A stretch of 64,000 bases of DNA from Oscillatoriales cyanobacterium RM2_1_1 (GCA_012033335.1 JAAURB010000013.1:1-64000); one strand, 5' to 3'; positions 28,896 to 37,706 are shown, counted from the first letter of the stretch. The notes: generated by a model not told the origin, from the letters alone. Program-made: numbers and translations.

Positions 28896-29669
28896 ATGAG
28901 TCAGCCCGATCCTAGAATTCCAGAAGATATTGCCGATGATGTCCTAGAAATTGCATCGCGACTTTATTCTGAGGCCAACAATAGCTACTCAATTCAGGAA
29001 CTTCAAGAGGCCGGAAAAGAAGTCTCTATTCCCCCTGAATTTGTTGAACAAGCTGTTCGAGAAGTCAAAGAAAAGCGTCGTCAGGCAGAACTTGAACACC
29101 AGCAAACCGCAGAACGCCGGCAAACGTTCAAATGGGTTAGTCTTGGAGTTGGGGTCGCGGCTATTCTCTGGGGAATATTCAGCTACAATTCTCTTTCCCG
29201 TTCCGATCAAGCCGTAGATGCAGCTTGGGCGGAGATTGACAATCAACTTCAGCGTCGTTCGGATCTAATACCAAACCTGGTCAGCGTTGCCAAGAGTCAA
29301 GCCAATCAGGAACAACAATTGATCAACTCCCTATCTCAGGCGCGAGCAAGCTATCTGAATGCCGATTCTCCATCTGAAAAGATCCAGGCTTCAGACAACA
29401 TAGATCGGGCCATCCAACAGTTTAATCAATCCATCCTGGGCAATCCTCAACTGTCTCAAGCCTATGTGGGTCTTCAGGATGAACTAGCAGGAACCCAAAA
29501 CCGAATTGCTGTAGCTAAAAAGCGCTATAACGAAGCAGTCCAGAACTACAACCAGCAGCTTAGTTCATTTCCCACCTCTATGGTTGGAGCTGTTTTGGGC
29601 TTTGATCAGGCCGACTTTATTCAGGCTCAGAACACCGCTAATCCAAACGTCGAAGATTTGTTGAAATAG
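28896..29669 (+). CDS. LemA family protein with an N-terminal extension
   Basis: The LemA domain (about residues 75-255) has the typical single membrane helix (WVSLGVGVAAILWGIFSY) followed by DAAWAEIDNQLQRRSDLIPNLV and the long three-helix coil. Unusually, about 70 residues precede the helix: a charged helical segment (PEDIADDVLEIASRLYSEAN, then EVKEKRRQAELEHQQ) seen in cyanobacterial members, probably cytoplasmic. The function of LemA proteins is unresolved; they sit in the envelope and co-occur with TPM proteins, as here with the divergent gene at 27032-28480. ATG at 28896. Confidence 0.9.
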   Translation: MSQPDPRIPEDIADDVLEIASRLYSEANNSYSIQELQEAGKEVSIPPEFVEQAVREVKEKRRQAELEHQQTAERRQTFKWVSLGVGVAAILWGIFSYNSLSRSDQAVDAAWAEIDNQLQRRSDLIPNLVSVAKSQANQEQQLINSLSQARASYLNADSPSEKIQASDNIDRAIQQFNQSILGNPQLSQAYVGLQDELAGTQNRIAVAKKRYNEAVQNYNQQLSSFPTSMVGAVLGFDQADFIQAQNTANPNVEDLLK

Positions 29670-29697
29670 TCGCCAATCATACTCAGGCGAGTTGATA

Positions 29698-30120
29698 TCA
29701 CTTGATGCAAGCGGCAAACATCTGCTTGAGGGTTTGGGAGGCTCCCTGCCAGTTCTGGGGATTGGTTTCAGGACAACTCACCCCCACGGTCTTGACTCTG
29801 CCATCGGCATGAAAAGTGAAGGCAACTGGAACAGAACCCCGCTCAAAATTAGCTGTATAGTTTCCATTCCCTAAGGTTTGGACTCCCTGGTAAGTCCCCA
29901 AAATTGAGGGCAATTCTTTTAATACCCTTACCCGCTGCTGAATTCGAGGGGGCAGGGGTAAGCTTCGTCGTGACCGAAATACAGTGTCAATCATCACCTC
30001 GGGAGCTGGAAGTAAAGGGTTTCCCGCCAATAATTGAGGTTCAACCGTTACGGTTTCTAGAGTTAGAGACGGCGCGGTCACAACCAGCAGACTGGCAAAC
30101 AAACTGGAAGAAATACCCAT
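29698..30120 (-). CDS. Small secreted protein, unrecognised
   Basis: The product of 140 residues starts with a hydrophobic signal-like stretch (MGISSSLFASLLVVTAPS) and is followed by a region ending in two cysteines (VGVSCPETNPQ, MFAACIK). The middle has short beta-like blocks (GTYQGVQTLGNGNYTANFERG, shown here in parts: GTYQGVQTL, NGNYTANF, PVAFTFHADG). No family is recognised. It is convergent with the LemA gene and stands alone; ATG at 30120. Confidence 0.6.
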   Translation of the reverse strand: MGISSSLFASLLVVTAPSLTLETVTVEPQLLAGNPLLPAPEVMIDTVFRSRRSLPLPPRIQQRVRVLKELPSILGTYQGVQTLGNGNYTANFERGSVPVAFTFHADGRVKTVGVSCPETNPQNWQGASQTLKQMFAACIK

Positions 30121-30292
30121 AGATAAATGGTCTCAAGTGCATCGGCATCAGCATAGCACTCCATCTCTTCAAGCTAAAAAAATCTTAGTACAAACTTTAC
30201 AAAAACCTACGGGTTCATCCGGGTTCATTAAGTTGCTGATTTTTTCCGACACCACACCATCAAGGGCATCAGGGAATTCTGCCCATCATAGT

Positions 30293-30320
30293 AAAAACGG
30301 GGCAATCCCTAGACTGCCCC
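30293..30320 (-). terminator. Rho-independent terminator for the RTX-type gene
   Basis: On the minus strand GGGGCA and TGCCCC pair around a 10-base loop and are followed by G and TTTTT. It lies about 100 bp after the stop of the minus-strand gene ending at 30423. A second GGGCA/TGCCC pair is found just beyond it at 30264-30284. Confidence 0.7.
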
Positions 30321-30336
30321 ATTCACTGACCTGACT

Positions 30337-30369
30337 GAACTATTTCAGAACCATTTCAGAACTGTTTCA
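30337..30369. repeat. 11-bp tandem repeat, three units
   Basis: GAACTATTTCA, GAACCATTTCA and GAACTGTTTCA follow directly one after another, then GAATCAGGAAT as a decayed unit. It lies between the terminator and the RTX-type gene within an otherwise empty 302-bp spacer. Confidence 0.8.
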
Positions 30370-30422
30370 GAATCAGGAATTCTCTAAAACTAAAAATTGA
30401 GATACTTTTCAAGCCTGAGACG

Positions 30423-31130
30423 TTAAATTTCCAGAACCTCAATTAAGCCAATGCTGCCAAATTCTGCCACTGAGGTTGTCTGCAAGATTGCCAGGGTTTC
30501 ACCGGTGGAAATCAGGTTAATCAACATGCTGCCATTATTAACTCCAGTTCCATCTACAAGGGCTACACTGGCTGCACTGATGCCATCACTGGCATCAAAG
30601 ACAATGCTATCCCCAGCACTGTAGTTAATGATGATATCTGTGCCATCCCCAGGTCGGAAGACAAATCGATCATTGCCAGTTCCACCAAACAAAGTATCGT
30701 TTCCACCGTCCCCAAACAGCCAGTCATTACCCAGGCTGCCAGCGATACTGTCATTGCCCTGACCACCAAATAGGGTATCGTCACCGTTACCCCCATCTAA
30801 GGTATCTTCAGCTTGGTTCCCAAAGACCTGATCAGCCCCATCACCCCCAAAGGCTTCATCGTTACCAATGTCACCAAAGATCACGTCGTTGCCCCCAAGA
30901 CCATCCAACCGATCATTGCCTTTGCCTGCAAAAAGATAATCATTACCTGCAAATCCAGTAACGTTATTGGCATTATTCCCAGTTAGAGCGTCATCTCCTG
31001 GGCCACCAAATAGGGTGTCATTTCCCCCGCCTCCCCGAATCACATCATTGCCATCTAAACCAAAGATAGAGTCTTCAAAGTCACTTCCGAGTAGATTGTC
31101 CTGGCCGTTTGTTCCTAATAAAGAAGTCAT
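30423..31130 (-). CDS. RTX-type calcium-binding repeat protein
   Basis: About 150 of the 235 residues are nonapeptide repeats of the GGxGxDxLx type (GGGGNDTLFGGPGDDALTG, GGNGDDTLFGG, GGNDTLFGGTGNDRFVF), which bind calcium in a parallel beta roll after type I secretion. The C-terminal 75 residues (PGDGTDIIINYSAGDSIVFD onward) form the usual RTX cap with secretion information. There is no catalytic domain, so it is probably a surface or matrix protein. The start at 31130 (MTSLLGTNGQDN) is chosen over an ATG eleven codons upstream because the repeats begin right there. No type I exporter genes adjoin it. Confidence 0.85.
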   Translation of the reverse strand: MTSLLGTNGQDNLLGSDFEDSIFGLDGNDVIRGGGGNDTLFGGPGDDALTGNNANNVTGFAGNDYLFAGKGNDRLDGLGGNDVIFGDIGNDEAFGGDGADQVFGNQAEDTLDGGNGDDTLFGGQGNDSIAGSLGNDWLFGDGGNDTLFGGTGNDRFVFRPGDGTDIIINYSAGDSIVFDASDGISAASVALVDGTGVNNGSMLINLISTGETLAILQTTSVAEFGSIGLIEVLEI

Positions 31131-31167
31131 AAGTTCACTTTTCCTGGGATATCGTTGATACAATTGG

Positions 31168-31201
31168 AGATTTCAAAGATTTGAAGATTTCAAAGATTTG
31201 A
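31168..31201. repeat. 17-bp exact tandem duplication
   Basis: AGATTTCAAAGATTTGA occurs twice in direct succession, followed by partly inverted TCTTCAAATGAATCTTTGAA. It lies 38 bp upstream of the RTX-type gene, inside the 383-bp spacer 31131-31513, which otherwise holds no recognisable gene. Confidence 0.85.
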
Positions 31202-31513
31202 CATTTGCATCTTCAAATGAATCTTTGAATTTTCACGAATTACAGAGTAATATTTGCTCCCTGATTAAAGTTGTGAAAGCCAGCAACTTCAAACGGAGCC
31301 ATTCACTCACAACCAAAACATAGGAAAAAGTTTTAGATATTATGCAGTGTGAGAATTCTTAGATGAGAATTACCAGATTGATCCAGATGAATACATTGCA
31401 GTAGACCCTGACAATCAAGCCCTAGTAGTATTTTTTCAAGGGGGAGGGCGATCTCACAGCAGAGGATGGCCACGCTAGAATACAACTGTCTAGCGGATTC
31501 AAAGACAGGACTA

Positions 31514-34459
31514 ATGGCGAACAACCGGATCAAGCTGATGCTCCAAAGTCTAGCCCTGACAACGCTTCTCAGCACCCCATCTGGTTTGGCGATTCCCCCT
31601 GGATCCCGTCTAAGCGCTCAACAACCCCCGGCAAACTCTGCAGCCGAAACTCGCGCCCGAGCTGTACAACTGTTTGAACAAGGATTTCAGCTCTACCAAC
31701 AGGGCACTGGGGAATCTCTCCCACAAGCACTAGAGAAATTACAAGCCGCTCTTCTCCTATTTCGGGAATTGGGGGACAAACAAGGGGAAGCTCCTACTCT
31801 GCTGGGTATAGGTCGAATCTACGAAGTTCTTGGAGATCCGCAGAAAGCTCTAGAATTTTACAACCTGGCTCTGCCGCTCCATCAGACCATCGGCGATAGT
31901 ATTGGAGAAGCCGCAAATCTCAACAATATCGGTGGTCTCTACGATGCTCTAGGAGAATCGCAAAAGGCCCTGGAGTTTTACAACCAATCTTTGCGGTTAT
32001 TTCAAGCCCTGGAAGACCGCGAAGGGGAAGCCACCACCCTCAATAATCTGGGCCACATCCATAGTGGCCTAGGAGAAAAGCAGAAGGCCCTAGAATTTTA
32101 CAACCAATCTTTGCGGTTACTTCAAGCCCTGGGAGATTCCCAAGGAGAAGCCATCACTCTCAACAATATTGGCAATGTCTACAATGCCATCGGCGAAAAG
32201 CAAGATGCCCTAGAGTTTCTCTATCAATCCCTGGCCTTGAGTCGAGCGGTGGGCAATAGGACAGAAGCCGCCATCCTCAACAATATTGGTCTAGTCTACG
32301 CCTCCTTGGGAGAACGGCAAAAGGCTCTGGATTTTTACAATCAGGCCCTATCCGTGAAAAGAGCCTTGGGAGATTCCCGAGGCGAAGCCACCACCCTGAA
32401 CAATATTGGGACTCTCTACGATGCTCTAGGAGAACCGCAAAAGGCTGTGGAATTCCATGATCAAGCCTTGTCTCTCAGAAGAGCCGTGGGAGACACCCGG
32501 GGAGAAGCTACCACCCTGAATAATCTTGGCCTGGTCTACGATACTCTGGGAGAGCCCCAAAAAGCTCTGGAATTTTACAATCAGGCCCTATCCCTCAGAA
32601 GAGCCGTAGGAGATCCTAGAGGCGAAGCCACCACCCTCAATAATATTGGGACTATCTACTTCTCTCTGGAAGAACAACAGAAAGCATTAGAATTCTTCTC
32701 TCAATCTCTGCCCTTGAGTCGGGCAGTGGGCGATCGCGCCCTGGAAGCCCTCAGCCTGACCAATATTGCTGTTCTAGAAAGGAGTCGGGGCAAGCTTGAA
32801 GCGGCGCTACAAAATATTGAAGCAGCGATCGCGATTTTGGAGGATTTACGGACAGAGGTAAACAGTCCAGAGTTAAAAACTGCCTTCTTTGCCACGACCC
32901 AGAACAAGTACGAGTTTTATATTGATCTGTTGATGGAACTGCACCAGCAACCCTCAAATCAAATGCCAGATCAGGGATTTGATGCCAGGGCATTGCATAT
33001 TTCAGAGCGGTCGAAGGCGAGAACCTTGCTAGAGCTATTGCAGGAAGCCAATGCCAACATCCGTGAGGGCATTGATGCCCAACTGTTGGCCCAGGAGAAA
33101 CTACTTCAGCAAAAGTTGGATGCAGTTGAAAAACGACGATTGGAGCTGTCCAGTCAGGCAGAATCTCTGGATGAACAACAGATCAGAATCCAGCAGCAAC
33201 AGAAAACCTTAACAGAACAGTATCAAGCACTCCAATCAAAAATCCGAGCCACCAGTCCCAATTATGCGGCCCTGACTCAACCTGAACCGCTGACCTTAGC
33301 CCAGATTCAACAGCAGGTTTTGGATGAAGAGACGGTGCTATTGCAGTATGCTCTGGGCAAAAACCGTAGTTACCTGTGGGTCGTGGGGAAAAACAGCTTC
33401 AACAGCTATATCCTACCGCCTCGCCTAGAAATCGAAACTGCCATTCGTAGCTTCAGCACCGCTCTAAACAATCCCCGAGCTACAACCAGTGCTGAGTTGG
33501 CCGCAGCAAAAACCGCTGAAGACCTGAGTAATTTGATTCTGCAACCTGCGGCGGCTCAATTGGATAGAAAGCGATTGCTGGTGGTGGCCGACGGGGCTTT
33601 GCAATATATTCCCTTTGCCGCCTTGGCCCAACCTGAAAGTCCAGAATATCAGCCCTTGATCCTCAACCACGAAATTGTCAATTCGCCTTCGGCTTCTACC
33701 ATTGCGATCCTGCGTCAGGAAACCCAAAATCGCCAATCTGGAGAGAAAACCATCGCCGTTCTGGCTGACCCGGTATTTAATATGGATGACGAACGAGTAT
33801 CCACGCAGCAAACCATTGATCAGGATACCCTACCGATCGCAGCCCAACAAATCTCTCGCTCAGCACAAACGGCTGGAATTGATTGGAATCGTCTACCGGG
33901 AACCCGCCAGGAAGCCCAGGTAATCCTGGAGTTAGTGCCTGAAGCAGAACGAACTGAAGCCTTTGACTTCAATGCCAATCGCGACTGGACTCAGCAGGAT
34001 TTGACCGATTATCAGATTATCCATCTGGCAACCCACGGATTTTTTGATGCCGCGAATCCGGCCTTGTCTGGGATTGTATTATCCCTAGTGGATCAACGGG
34101 GCAACTGGCAAAACGGTTATCTGCGATTGCATGAGATTTTCAACCTGAAGCTGCCAGCGGAGCTAATTGTACTCAGTGCTTGCCAAACGGCCTTAGGGGA
34201 TAATATTCGGGGAGAGGGCTTGGTCGGAATTACCCGAGGATTCATGTATGCCGGTACGCCGCGAGTCATGTCAACCCTGTGGCAGGTAGATGATAAAGGG
34301 ACAGCAGAATTGATTTCCAGGTTCTACCATAAGTTACTGATCGAAAACTTGTCTCCGGCGGCAGCGTTGCGTTCGGCTCAAATTGAGCTGTGGCAGATTG
34401 AAAGGTGGCGATCGCCCCACTTCTGGGCCAGTTTTACCCTGCAAGGGGAATGGCAATAG
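31514..34459 (+). CDS. TPR-CHAT protein (caspase-like protease family)
   Basis: The protein (982 residues from ATG 31514) has a signal-like N-terminus, about ten 40-residue tetratricopeptide repeats (GEATTLNNIGxxYxxLGExQKALEFY type), a coiled-coil region (about residues 520-590) and a C-terminal CHAT domain (about 690-982). The CHAT catalytic dyad is present: His841 in HLATHGFF and Cys890 in LSACQTALG. The frame extends to an ATG at 31466, but 31514 is preceded by AGGA at proper spacing and gives a normal signal sequence. Such proteins are numerous in filamentous cyanobacteria, with mostly unknown roles; CHAT members can be specific proteases. Several TPR units are nearly identical at DNA level, showing recent internal duplication. 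Confidence 0.92.
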   Translation: MANNRIKLMLQSLALTTLLSTPSGLAIPPGSRLSAQQPPANSAAETRARAVQLFEQGFQLYQQGTGESLPQALEKLQAALLLFRELGDKQGEAPTLLGIGRIYEVLGDPQKALEFYNLALPLHQTIGDSIGEAANLNNIGGLYDALGESQKALEFYNQSLRLFQALEDREGEATTLNNLGHIHSGLGEKQKALEFYNQSLRLLQALGDSQGEAITLNNIGNVYNAIGEKQDALEFLYQSLALSRAVGNRTEAAILNNIGLVYASLGERQKALDFYNQALSVKRALGDSRGEATTLNNIGTLYDALGEPQKAVEFHDQALSLRRAVGDTRGEATTLNNLGLVYDTLGEPQKALEFYNQALSLRRAVGDPRGEATTLNNIGTIYFSLEEQQKALEFFSQSLPLSRAVGDRALEALSLTNIAVLERSRGKLEAALQNIEAAIAILEDLRTEVNSPELKTAFFATTQNKYEFYIDLLMELHQQPSNQMPDQGFDARALHISERSKARTLLELLQEANANIREGIDAQLLAQEKLLQQKLDAVEKRRLELSSQAESLDEQQIRIQQQQKTLTEQYQALQSKIRATSPNYAALTQPEPLTLAQIQQQVLDEETVLLQYALGKNRSYLWVVGKNSFNSYILPPRLEIETAIRSFSTALNNPRATTSAELAAAKTAEDLSNLILQPAAAQLDRKRLLVVADGALQYIPFAALAQPESPEYQPLILNHEIVNSPSASTIAILRQETQNRQSGEKTIAVLADPVFNMDDERVSTQQTIDQDTLPIAAQQISRSAQTAGIDWNRLPGTRQEAQVILELVPEAERTEAFDFNANRDWTQQDLTDYQIIHLATHGFFDAANPALSGIVLSLVDQRGNWQNGYLRLHEIFNLKLPAELIVLSACQTALGDNIRGEGLVGITRGFMYAGTPRVMSTLWQVDDKGTAELISRFYHKLLIENLSPAAALRSAQIELWQIERWRSPHFWASFTLQGEWQ

Positions 34460-34472
34460 CAAGGCAAGTCTG

Positions 34473-34503
34473 ACAGGTCGTAACCATAAAATCGACCTGT
34501 TTT
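34473..34503 (+). terminator. Rho-independent terminator after the TPR-CHAT gene
   Basis: ACAGGTCG (34473-34480) and CGACCTGT (34493-34500) pair perfectly around a 12-base loop and run into TTT, 13 bp after the stop codon. Confidence 0.7.
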
Positions 34504-34554
34504 AGGAGCATCAGTTCACAATCTCGGTCTAAAATCGAAGGTATAGCCCTAGGA

Positions 34555-34938
34555 ATGTCTATCAAACAAGATCAATCTTGTGGTGCAGGCATCTTGCCTG
34601 CTGGCAAACAGCCGGGATGGCTATTCTACTCTGTATCAATCCATAATTCTTTTAACAGCACCTTCTTTATATTGCTGCCTTTGGGGAAGCCCGCAGAACT
34701 TTGGGCCACTGAGTTTCGCCTTGATCCGATTGGTTTTTCCTTGTCACTTTTAGTAGAGGTTTTGACCGTTGCCTTGACGTTCTGGGTCTATACCCAACGG
34801 CGGACTAGACCTATAGTTTTGGCTAGTGCTCAATCTGGCCATCCTAACCTGATCCCAAAGCTAGCACTTTTGCATAGAAAGGATTCTGGGGCTTCGTCCC
34901 AGGAAGGGGACAGCGCCCCCCATCAATCTTCTAGCTAA
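34555..34938 (+). CDS. Doubtful ORF between repeats B and A
   Basis: The frame of 127 residues begins inside a repeat B copy and its last 20 codons lie in repeat A, so both ends are repeat DNA. Only the middle (about residues 43-85: a hydrophobic LDPIGFSLSLLVEVLTVALT stretch and a basic VYTQRRTRP tail) looks like protein, perhaps one membrane helix. I see no family match and think it is probably not a real gene. Confidence 0.2.
   Translation: MSIKQDQSCGAGILPAGKQPGWLFYSVSIHNSFNSTFFILLPLGKPAELWATEFRLDPIGFSLSLLVEVLTVALTFWVYTQRRTRPIVLASAQSGHPNLIPKLALLHRKDSGASSQEGDSAPHQSSS
34577..34632 (+). repeat. Dispersed repeat B, partial copy
   Basis: TTGTGGTGCAGGCATCTTGC, then CTGCTGGCAAACAGCCGGGA and ending GGCTATTCTAC. 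The copy lacks the ATTTACT right end of the others. Confidence 0.6.
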
Positions 34939-34954
34939 TTGCGTCAAGCCACCT
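34882..34954 (+). repeat. Dispersed repeat A, copy lacking the left end
   Basis: TTCTGGGGCTTCGTCCCAGGA corresponds to the GGGCTTCGCCCCAGGAAGG insert of the 45663 copy; CCCCCCATCAATCTTCTAGC and ATTGCGTCAAGCCACCTAAC match the right half. It overlaps the end of the uppP gene. Confidence 0.7.
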
Positions 34955-35852
34955 AACTATTCTCCAAAACTCCCCCGGCGATCGCTGTCAGGATGGCTAC
35001 CCCAAAGGCCAGACGATACCAAACAAACACCCAGGTATTTTGGGTCTGAAGATAGCGCAGCAACCAGGCGATCGCCAGATAGGAAAATAGGGCTGAGGAA
35101 ATCAAACTTACCACCAAGGGTAGGGCTCCGATATTACCCAATCCATTCTCTAGCATTCCTTTTAGCTCCACCAATCCCGCCAGGGTAATGGCCGGAATCC
35201 CCAAGAGAAAGGAGAATCTTGCGGCGGTGGCCCGTTGCAGCCCAGAAAACAATCCCGCTGTCAAGGTAGAACCTGAACGAGAAACCCCAGGAATCAAGGC
35301 CAGGGATTGGGCCAATCCCATAACCACCCCATCCTGAAGGGTCAACTGCTCATAGTCTCGCTTGCGAGTCCCCAACTTTTCGGCCAATCCCAAAAGAATT
35401 GCCATCACAATTGAAGCGAGGGCGATCGCCCCAATGCTCCTTAGAGGAGAATTATCAAAGTCAGGAATAAAAACTTTAATCAAAACCCCCAAACACAAAA
35501 TGGGTAATGTCCCCAGGGCAATTCCGGCAGCGATCCGAAAATTTGGAGCCTGATAATCTGACTGACGAATAGCCTGAAAAGCACCGGAAAGCACCGTTGT
35601 GATATCGTTCCAGAAATACCAAAGTACTGCTGCAATACTTCCTAATTGAATTACCGCCGTGATAGCTACCCCCGGATCCCCCCACCCTAAGGCCACTGGA
35701 ACCACTTTCAGATGAGCGGTGCTGCTGATGGGCAAAAACTCCGTCAGTCCCTGCACCATCCCCAAAATGATGGCCTGAAAAATATCAATATCCGCTGACG
35801 CTGCTACGGTTGATGTCTCCACAATAATCCTGCCAGTGAATGTAATGAGCAT
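34953..35852 (-). CDS. uppP: Undecaprenyl-diphosphatase
   Basis: UppP (BacA) dephosphorylates undecaprenyl pyrophosphate at the membrane, recycling the lipid carrier for peptidoglycan and polysaccharide synthesis. The two signature regions are present: LTEFLPISSTAH with the catalytic Glu, and IPGVSRSGSTL with the Ser/Arg cluster. About seven or eight membrane helices cover the rest. ATG at 35852 is chosen; the frame opens two codons earlier at TTG. Some bacitracin tolerance is usual for this family. The stop lies at the edge of repeat A. Confidence 0.95.
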   Translation of the reverse strand: MLITFTGRIIVETSTVAASADIDIFQAIILGMVQGLTEFLPISSTAHLKVVPVALGWGDPGVAITAVIQLGSIAAVLWYFWNDITTVLSGAFQAIRQSDYQAPNFRIAAGIALGTLPILCLGVLIKVFIPDFDNSPLRSIGAIALASIVMAILLGLAEKLGTRKRDYEQLTLQDGVVMGLAQSLALIPGVSRSGSTLTAGLFSGLQRATAARFSFLLGIPAITLAGLVELKGMLENGLGNIGALPLVVSLISSALFSYLAIAWLLRYLQTQNTWVFVWYRLAFGVAILTAIAGGVLENS

Positions 35853-35965
35853 TTGCAACGAACTGAGGCAATATTATACGCCTTCCTGATGCTCTGCACC
35901 TGAACCTAGTCTAGCAAGCTGGTTTGGTTCATTAGCCAGTTATTTTGATTGGTTATTTTAATGAG

Positions 35966-36087
35966 TTGTTGTGGAGTAGGCATTTTGCCCATGGAGAAAT
36001 CGTAATCTTGCTTGTTGAGAAACCTGTAGAACAGGTAGCTTGCCCATTGAGAAACAACAAGACGGCTATTCCACAATTTACTTTATG
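35966..36087 (+). repeat. Dispersed repeat B, long copy
   Basis: Left end GTTGTGGAGTAGGCATTTTG, right end GACGGCTATTCCACAATTTA followed by CTTTATG. The interior contains two CTTG(C/T)...GCCCATxGAGAAA segments, so it is an internally duplicated copy. Confidence 0.7.
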
Positions 36088-36170
36088 CTCTCCTGAGCCA
36101 ACGATCCTGAGCCAATTTCCCAAAGCTTCTGAGAATTTCCTCTGAGAATTTATAGTGTTTCTCCAAAAAA

Positions 36171-36231
36171 TCCCCCCAGGGGGGATACAAAACCCTATAA
36201 TATTAAGATAGAAATACCCCAGGGGGGGATA
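36171..36231 (+). promoter_or_regulatory. Twin GC-rich palindromes flanking a TATAAT box upstream of the DUF3120 gene
   Basis: ATCCCCCCAGGGGGGAT (36170-36186) is a near-perfect palindrome; ACCCCAGGGGGGGAT (36216-36230) is a closely related second copy, 43 bp away centre to centre. TATAAT at 36196-36201 lies between them. The arrangement could be a pair of operator sites around a promoter, or hairpins in the leader. The 438-bp spacer 35853-36290 otherwise holds repeat B and no gene. Confidence 0.5.
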
Positions 36232-36290
36232 AAAACGTGACTGAAAACCTTAGAGACTGTAAACTTAAGTAAATAAATCTTAATATAACC

Positions 36291-37019
36291 TTGTTAAATC
36301 TTATTCGACCAGAGTCTATTGTCAGTTCAATCCAGTCAGCATGGCCCAAAAGAGGGGCTGGTTTTCAGGTTTCCTGGCGTTCTATCAGTCAACCCTGGGG
36401 GGTATTTCTAGGGGCAGTATTCTTAGTATCGGTTCCTGTCTTTTTTCAAGCCCCCCTGGTCAGAATCTGGCCGGAACTCAGTTTGGTCTTTACAATCAAC
36501 TGGTTCATTATTAGTTTTTTACTGCTGAGGAACCCTAAAACCCACGTCTGGGGCGACTTGCTTCTGGGCTTTACCTGGAGCTGGTTAGCAGGTTCCGTCT
36601 ATTGGGGCTGGTTGCGCTGGGAACCCCTCTGGCATCTGCCGGTTGAGGCTATTGGCGTTCCCTTTGCCATCTGGTATCTCAGTCGAGGTCAAGGGAAAAT
36701 TGGTCACTGGTTCTATCTGGGTTCCCTGTTTGGCACGGCGGTTACTGATGGCTATTTTTACCTGATGGATTTGATTCCCAATTGGCGACAATTGATGCAG
36801 GTGGATGCTTCCCTGGCCCTCCCAATATTCCAGAATGCCCTGGAAAAGATTAGCACTCCCTGGGGGGGACTATGGGCCATTGAATTTGTAGCCATTTTAC
36901 TGGCGGTAGGGTTGGCCGGTTTGCAGTCTGACAGACTTCACTGGCGGGCTTTTAGCGGGGCGGTGCTGAGTACGATTTTAGTGGATTCGCTGTTTTTGGT
37001 TGCGGCCATGTTTGCCTGA
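36291..37019 (+). CDS. DUF3120 domain-containing membrane protein
   Basis: The product of 242 residues is an integral membrane protein with about six hydrophobic segments, matching the cyanobacterial and plastid-lineage DUF3120 family: SQPWGVFLGAVFLVSVPVFF, WSWLAGSVYWGWLRWEP, HLPVEAIGVPFAIWYL, and LGSLFGTAVTDGYFYLMDL. Function is unknown; occurrence across phototrophs suggests a thylakoid-related role. The start is uncertain: TTG at 36291 opens the frame, with no ATG ahead of the conserved part. The palindromes described at 36171-36231 lie 60-120 bp upstream. Confidence 0.82.
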   Translation: MLNLIRPESIVSSIQSAWPKRGAGFQVSWRSISQPWGVFLGAVFLVSVPVFFQAPLVRIWPELSLVFTINWFIISFLLLRNPKTHVWGDLLLGFTWSWLAGSVYWGWLRWEPLWHLPVEAIGVPFAIWYLSRGQGKIGHWFYLGSLFGTAVTDGYFYLMDLIPNWRQLMQVDASLALPIFQNALEKISTPWGGLWAIEFVAILLAVGLAGLQSDRLHWRAFSGAVLSTILVDSLFLVAAMFA

Positions 37020-37096
37020 GGGTTGGTCTGCGCCAACTGATACTTGCTCTAACACCTTCAAACTCCCTCAAGTGGTTGATCTGCTTTGATAACCCT

Positions 37097-37603
37097 TCAG
37101 TTATTTAAAGGTTCGTCTCTTTTTACTTCTGGCTTTTGCGGTTCTAGCTGCTTGACGCGATCGCGCAGTAGATTTAGCTGCCGCTGATTGGATTGTAATG
37201 CTTCTGATAGGCTGGTCAACTCCTCTGGAGTATCATTCTGGAGAGTTCGGAGTTGTTGCTGTTGACGCTGGAGTCGAGTTTCTATCTGTTCTAATTGTTC
37301 CAGGATTTTGGCATCAGTGGCCTGGGTCTGTTGGGTTTCTCGTTGGGCCACTTGTTTTTGTACCAGAAGTTGATAGGCAAACCAACCGACAACCCCCAGG
37401 GTCATCAGCACGGCGATCACCAAACCAATCACTAAGGTCTGAACCAGTCCCCGGATTTGATTAAATTTGCGAGTGAGTTCGTCAATATTAAGTCTGAGGC
37501 TATTTTGCTGATCCTCTAAGGTTTCCAGGGAGGGAACCCGCAGCGGAGTTTGCTCAGAATTTGGATTGAAGGTTGGATTGGAATTGGACTCAGGAGTATA
37601 CAT
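37097..37603 (-). CDS. Membrane-anchored coiled-coil protein, unrecognised
   Basis: From ATG 37603 (MYTPESNSNPT) the product is about 168 residues: a polar N-terminus, an amphipathic helix (NSLRLNIDELTRKFNQI), one membrane segment (VIGLVIAVLMTLGVVGWFAY), then a long Gln/Leu-rich coiled coil and an acidic/basic tail. No family name is recognised. It lies 100 bp downstream of the first MscS gene on the same strand and may share its transcript, so an accessory role to the channel is conceivable but unproven. Confidence 0.6.
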   Translation of the reverse strand: MYTPESNSNPTFNPNSEQTPLRVPSLETLEDQQNSLRLNIDELTRKFNQIRGLVQTLVIGLVIAVLMTLGVVGWFAYQLLVQKQVAQRETQQTQATDAKILEQLEQIETRLQRQQQQLRTLQNDTPEELTSLSEALQSNQRQLNLLRDRVKQLEPQKPEVKRDEPLNN

Positions 37604-37706
37604 GATTCTGATTAAAGAGATGGGGTTAAAGCAGGTGGGGTCGGAGAGGCTTAGCAAAGAACTATTCAGAGAGATTGGCTTAAAAAAATTGGCTTAAAGA
37701 GATTGG

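Noticed and set aside
31514-34459. Separin/caspase annotation as an eukaryotic-type protease
   Set aside because: The domain is a typical bacterial CHAT domain after TPRs; no closer relation can be shown.
34555-34938. 127-residue ORF as a real gene
   Set aside because: Both ends lie in dispersed repeats B and A, and only about 40 central residues look protein-like; listed at low confidence only.
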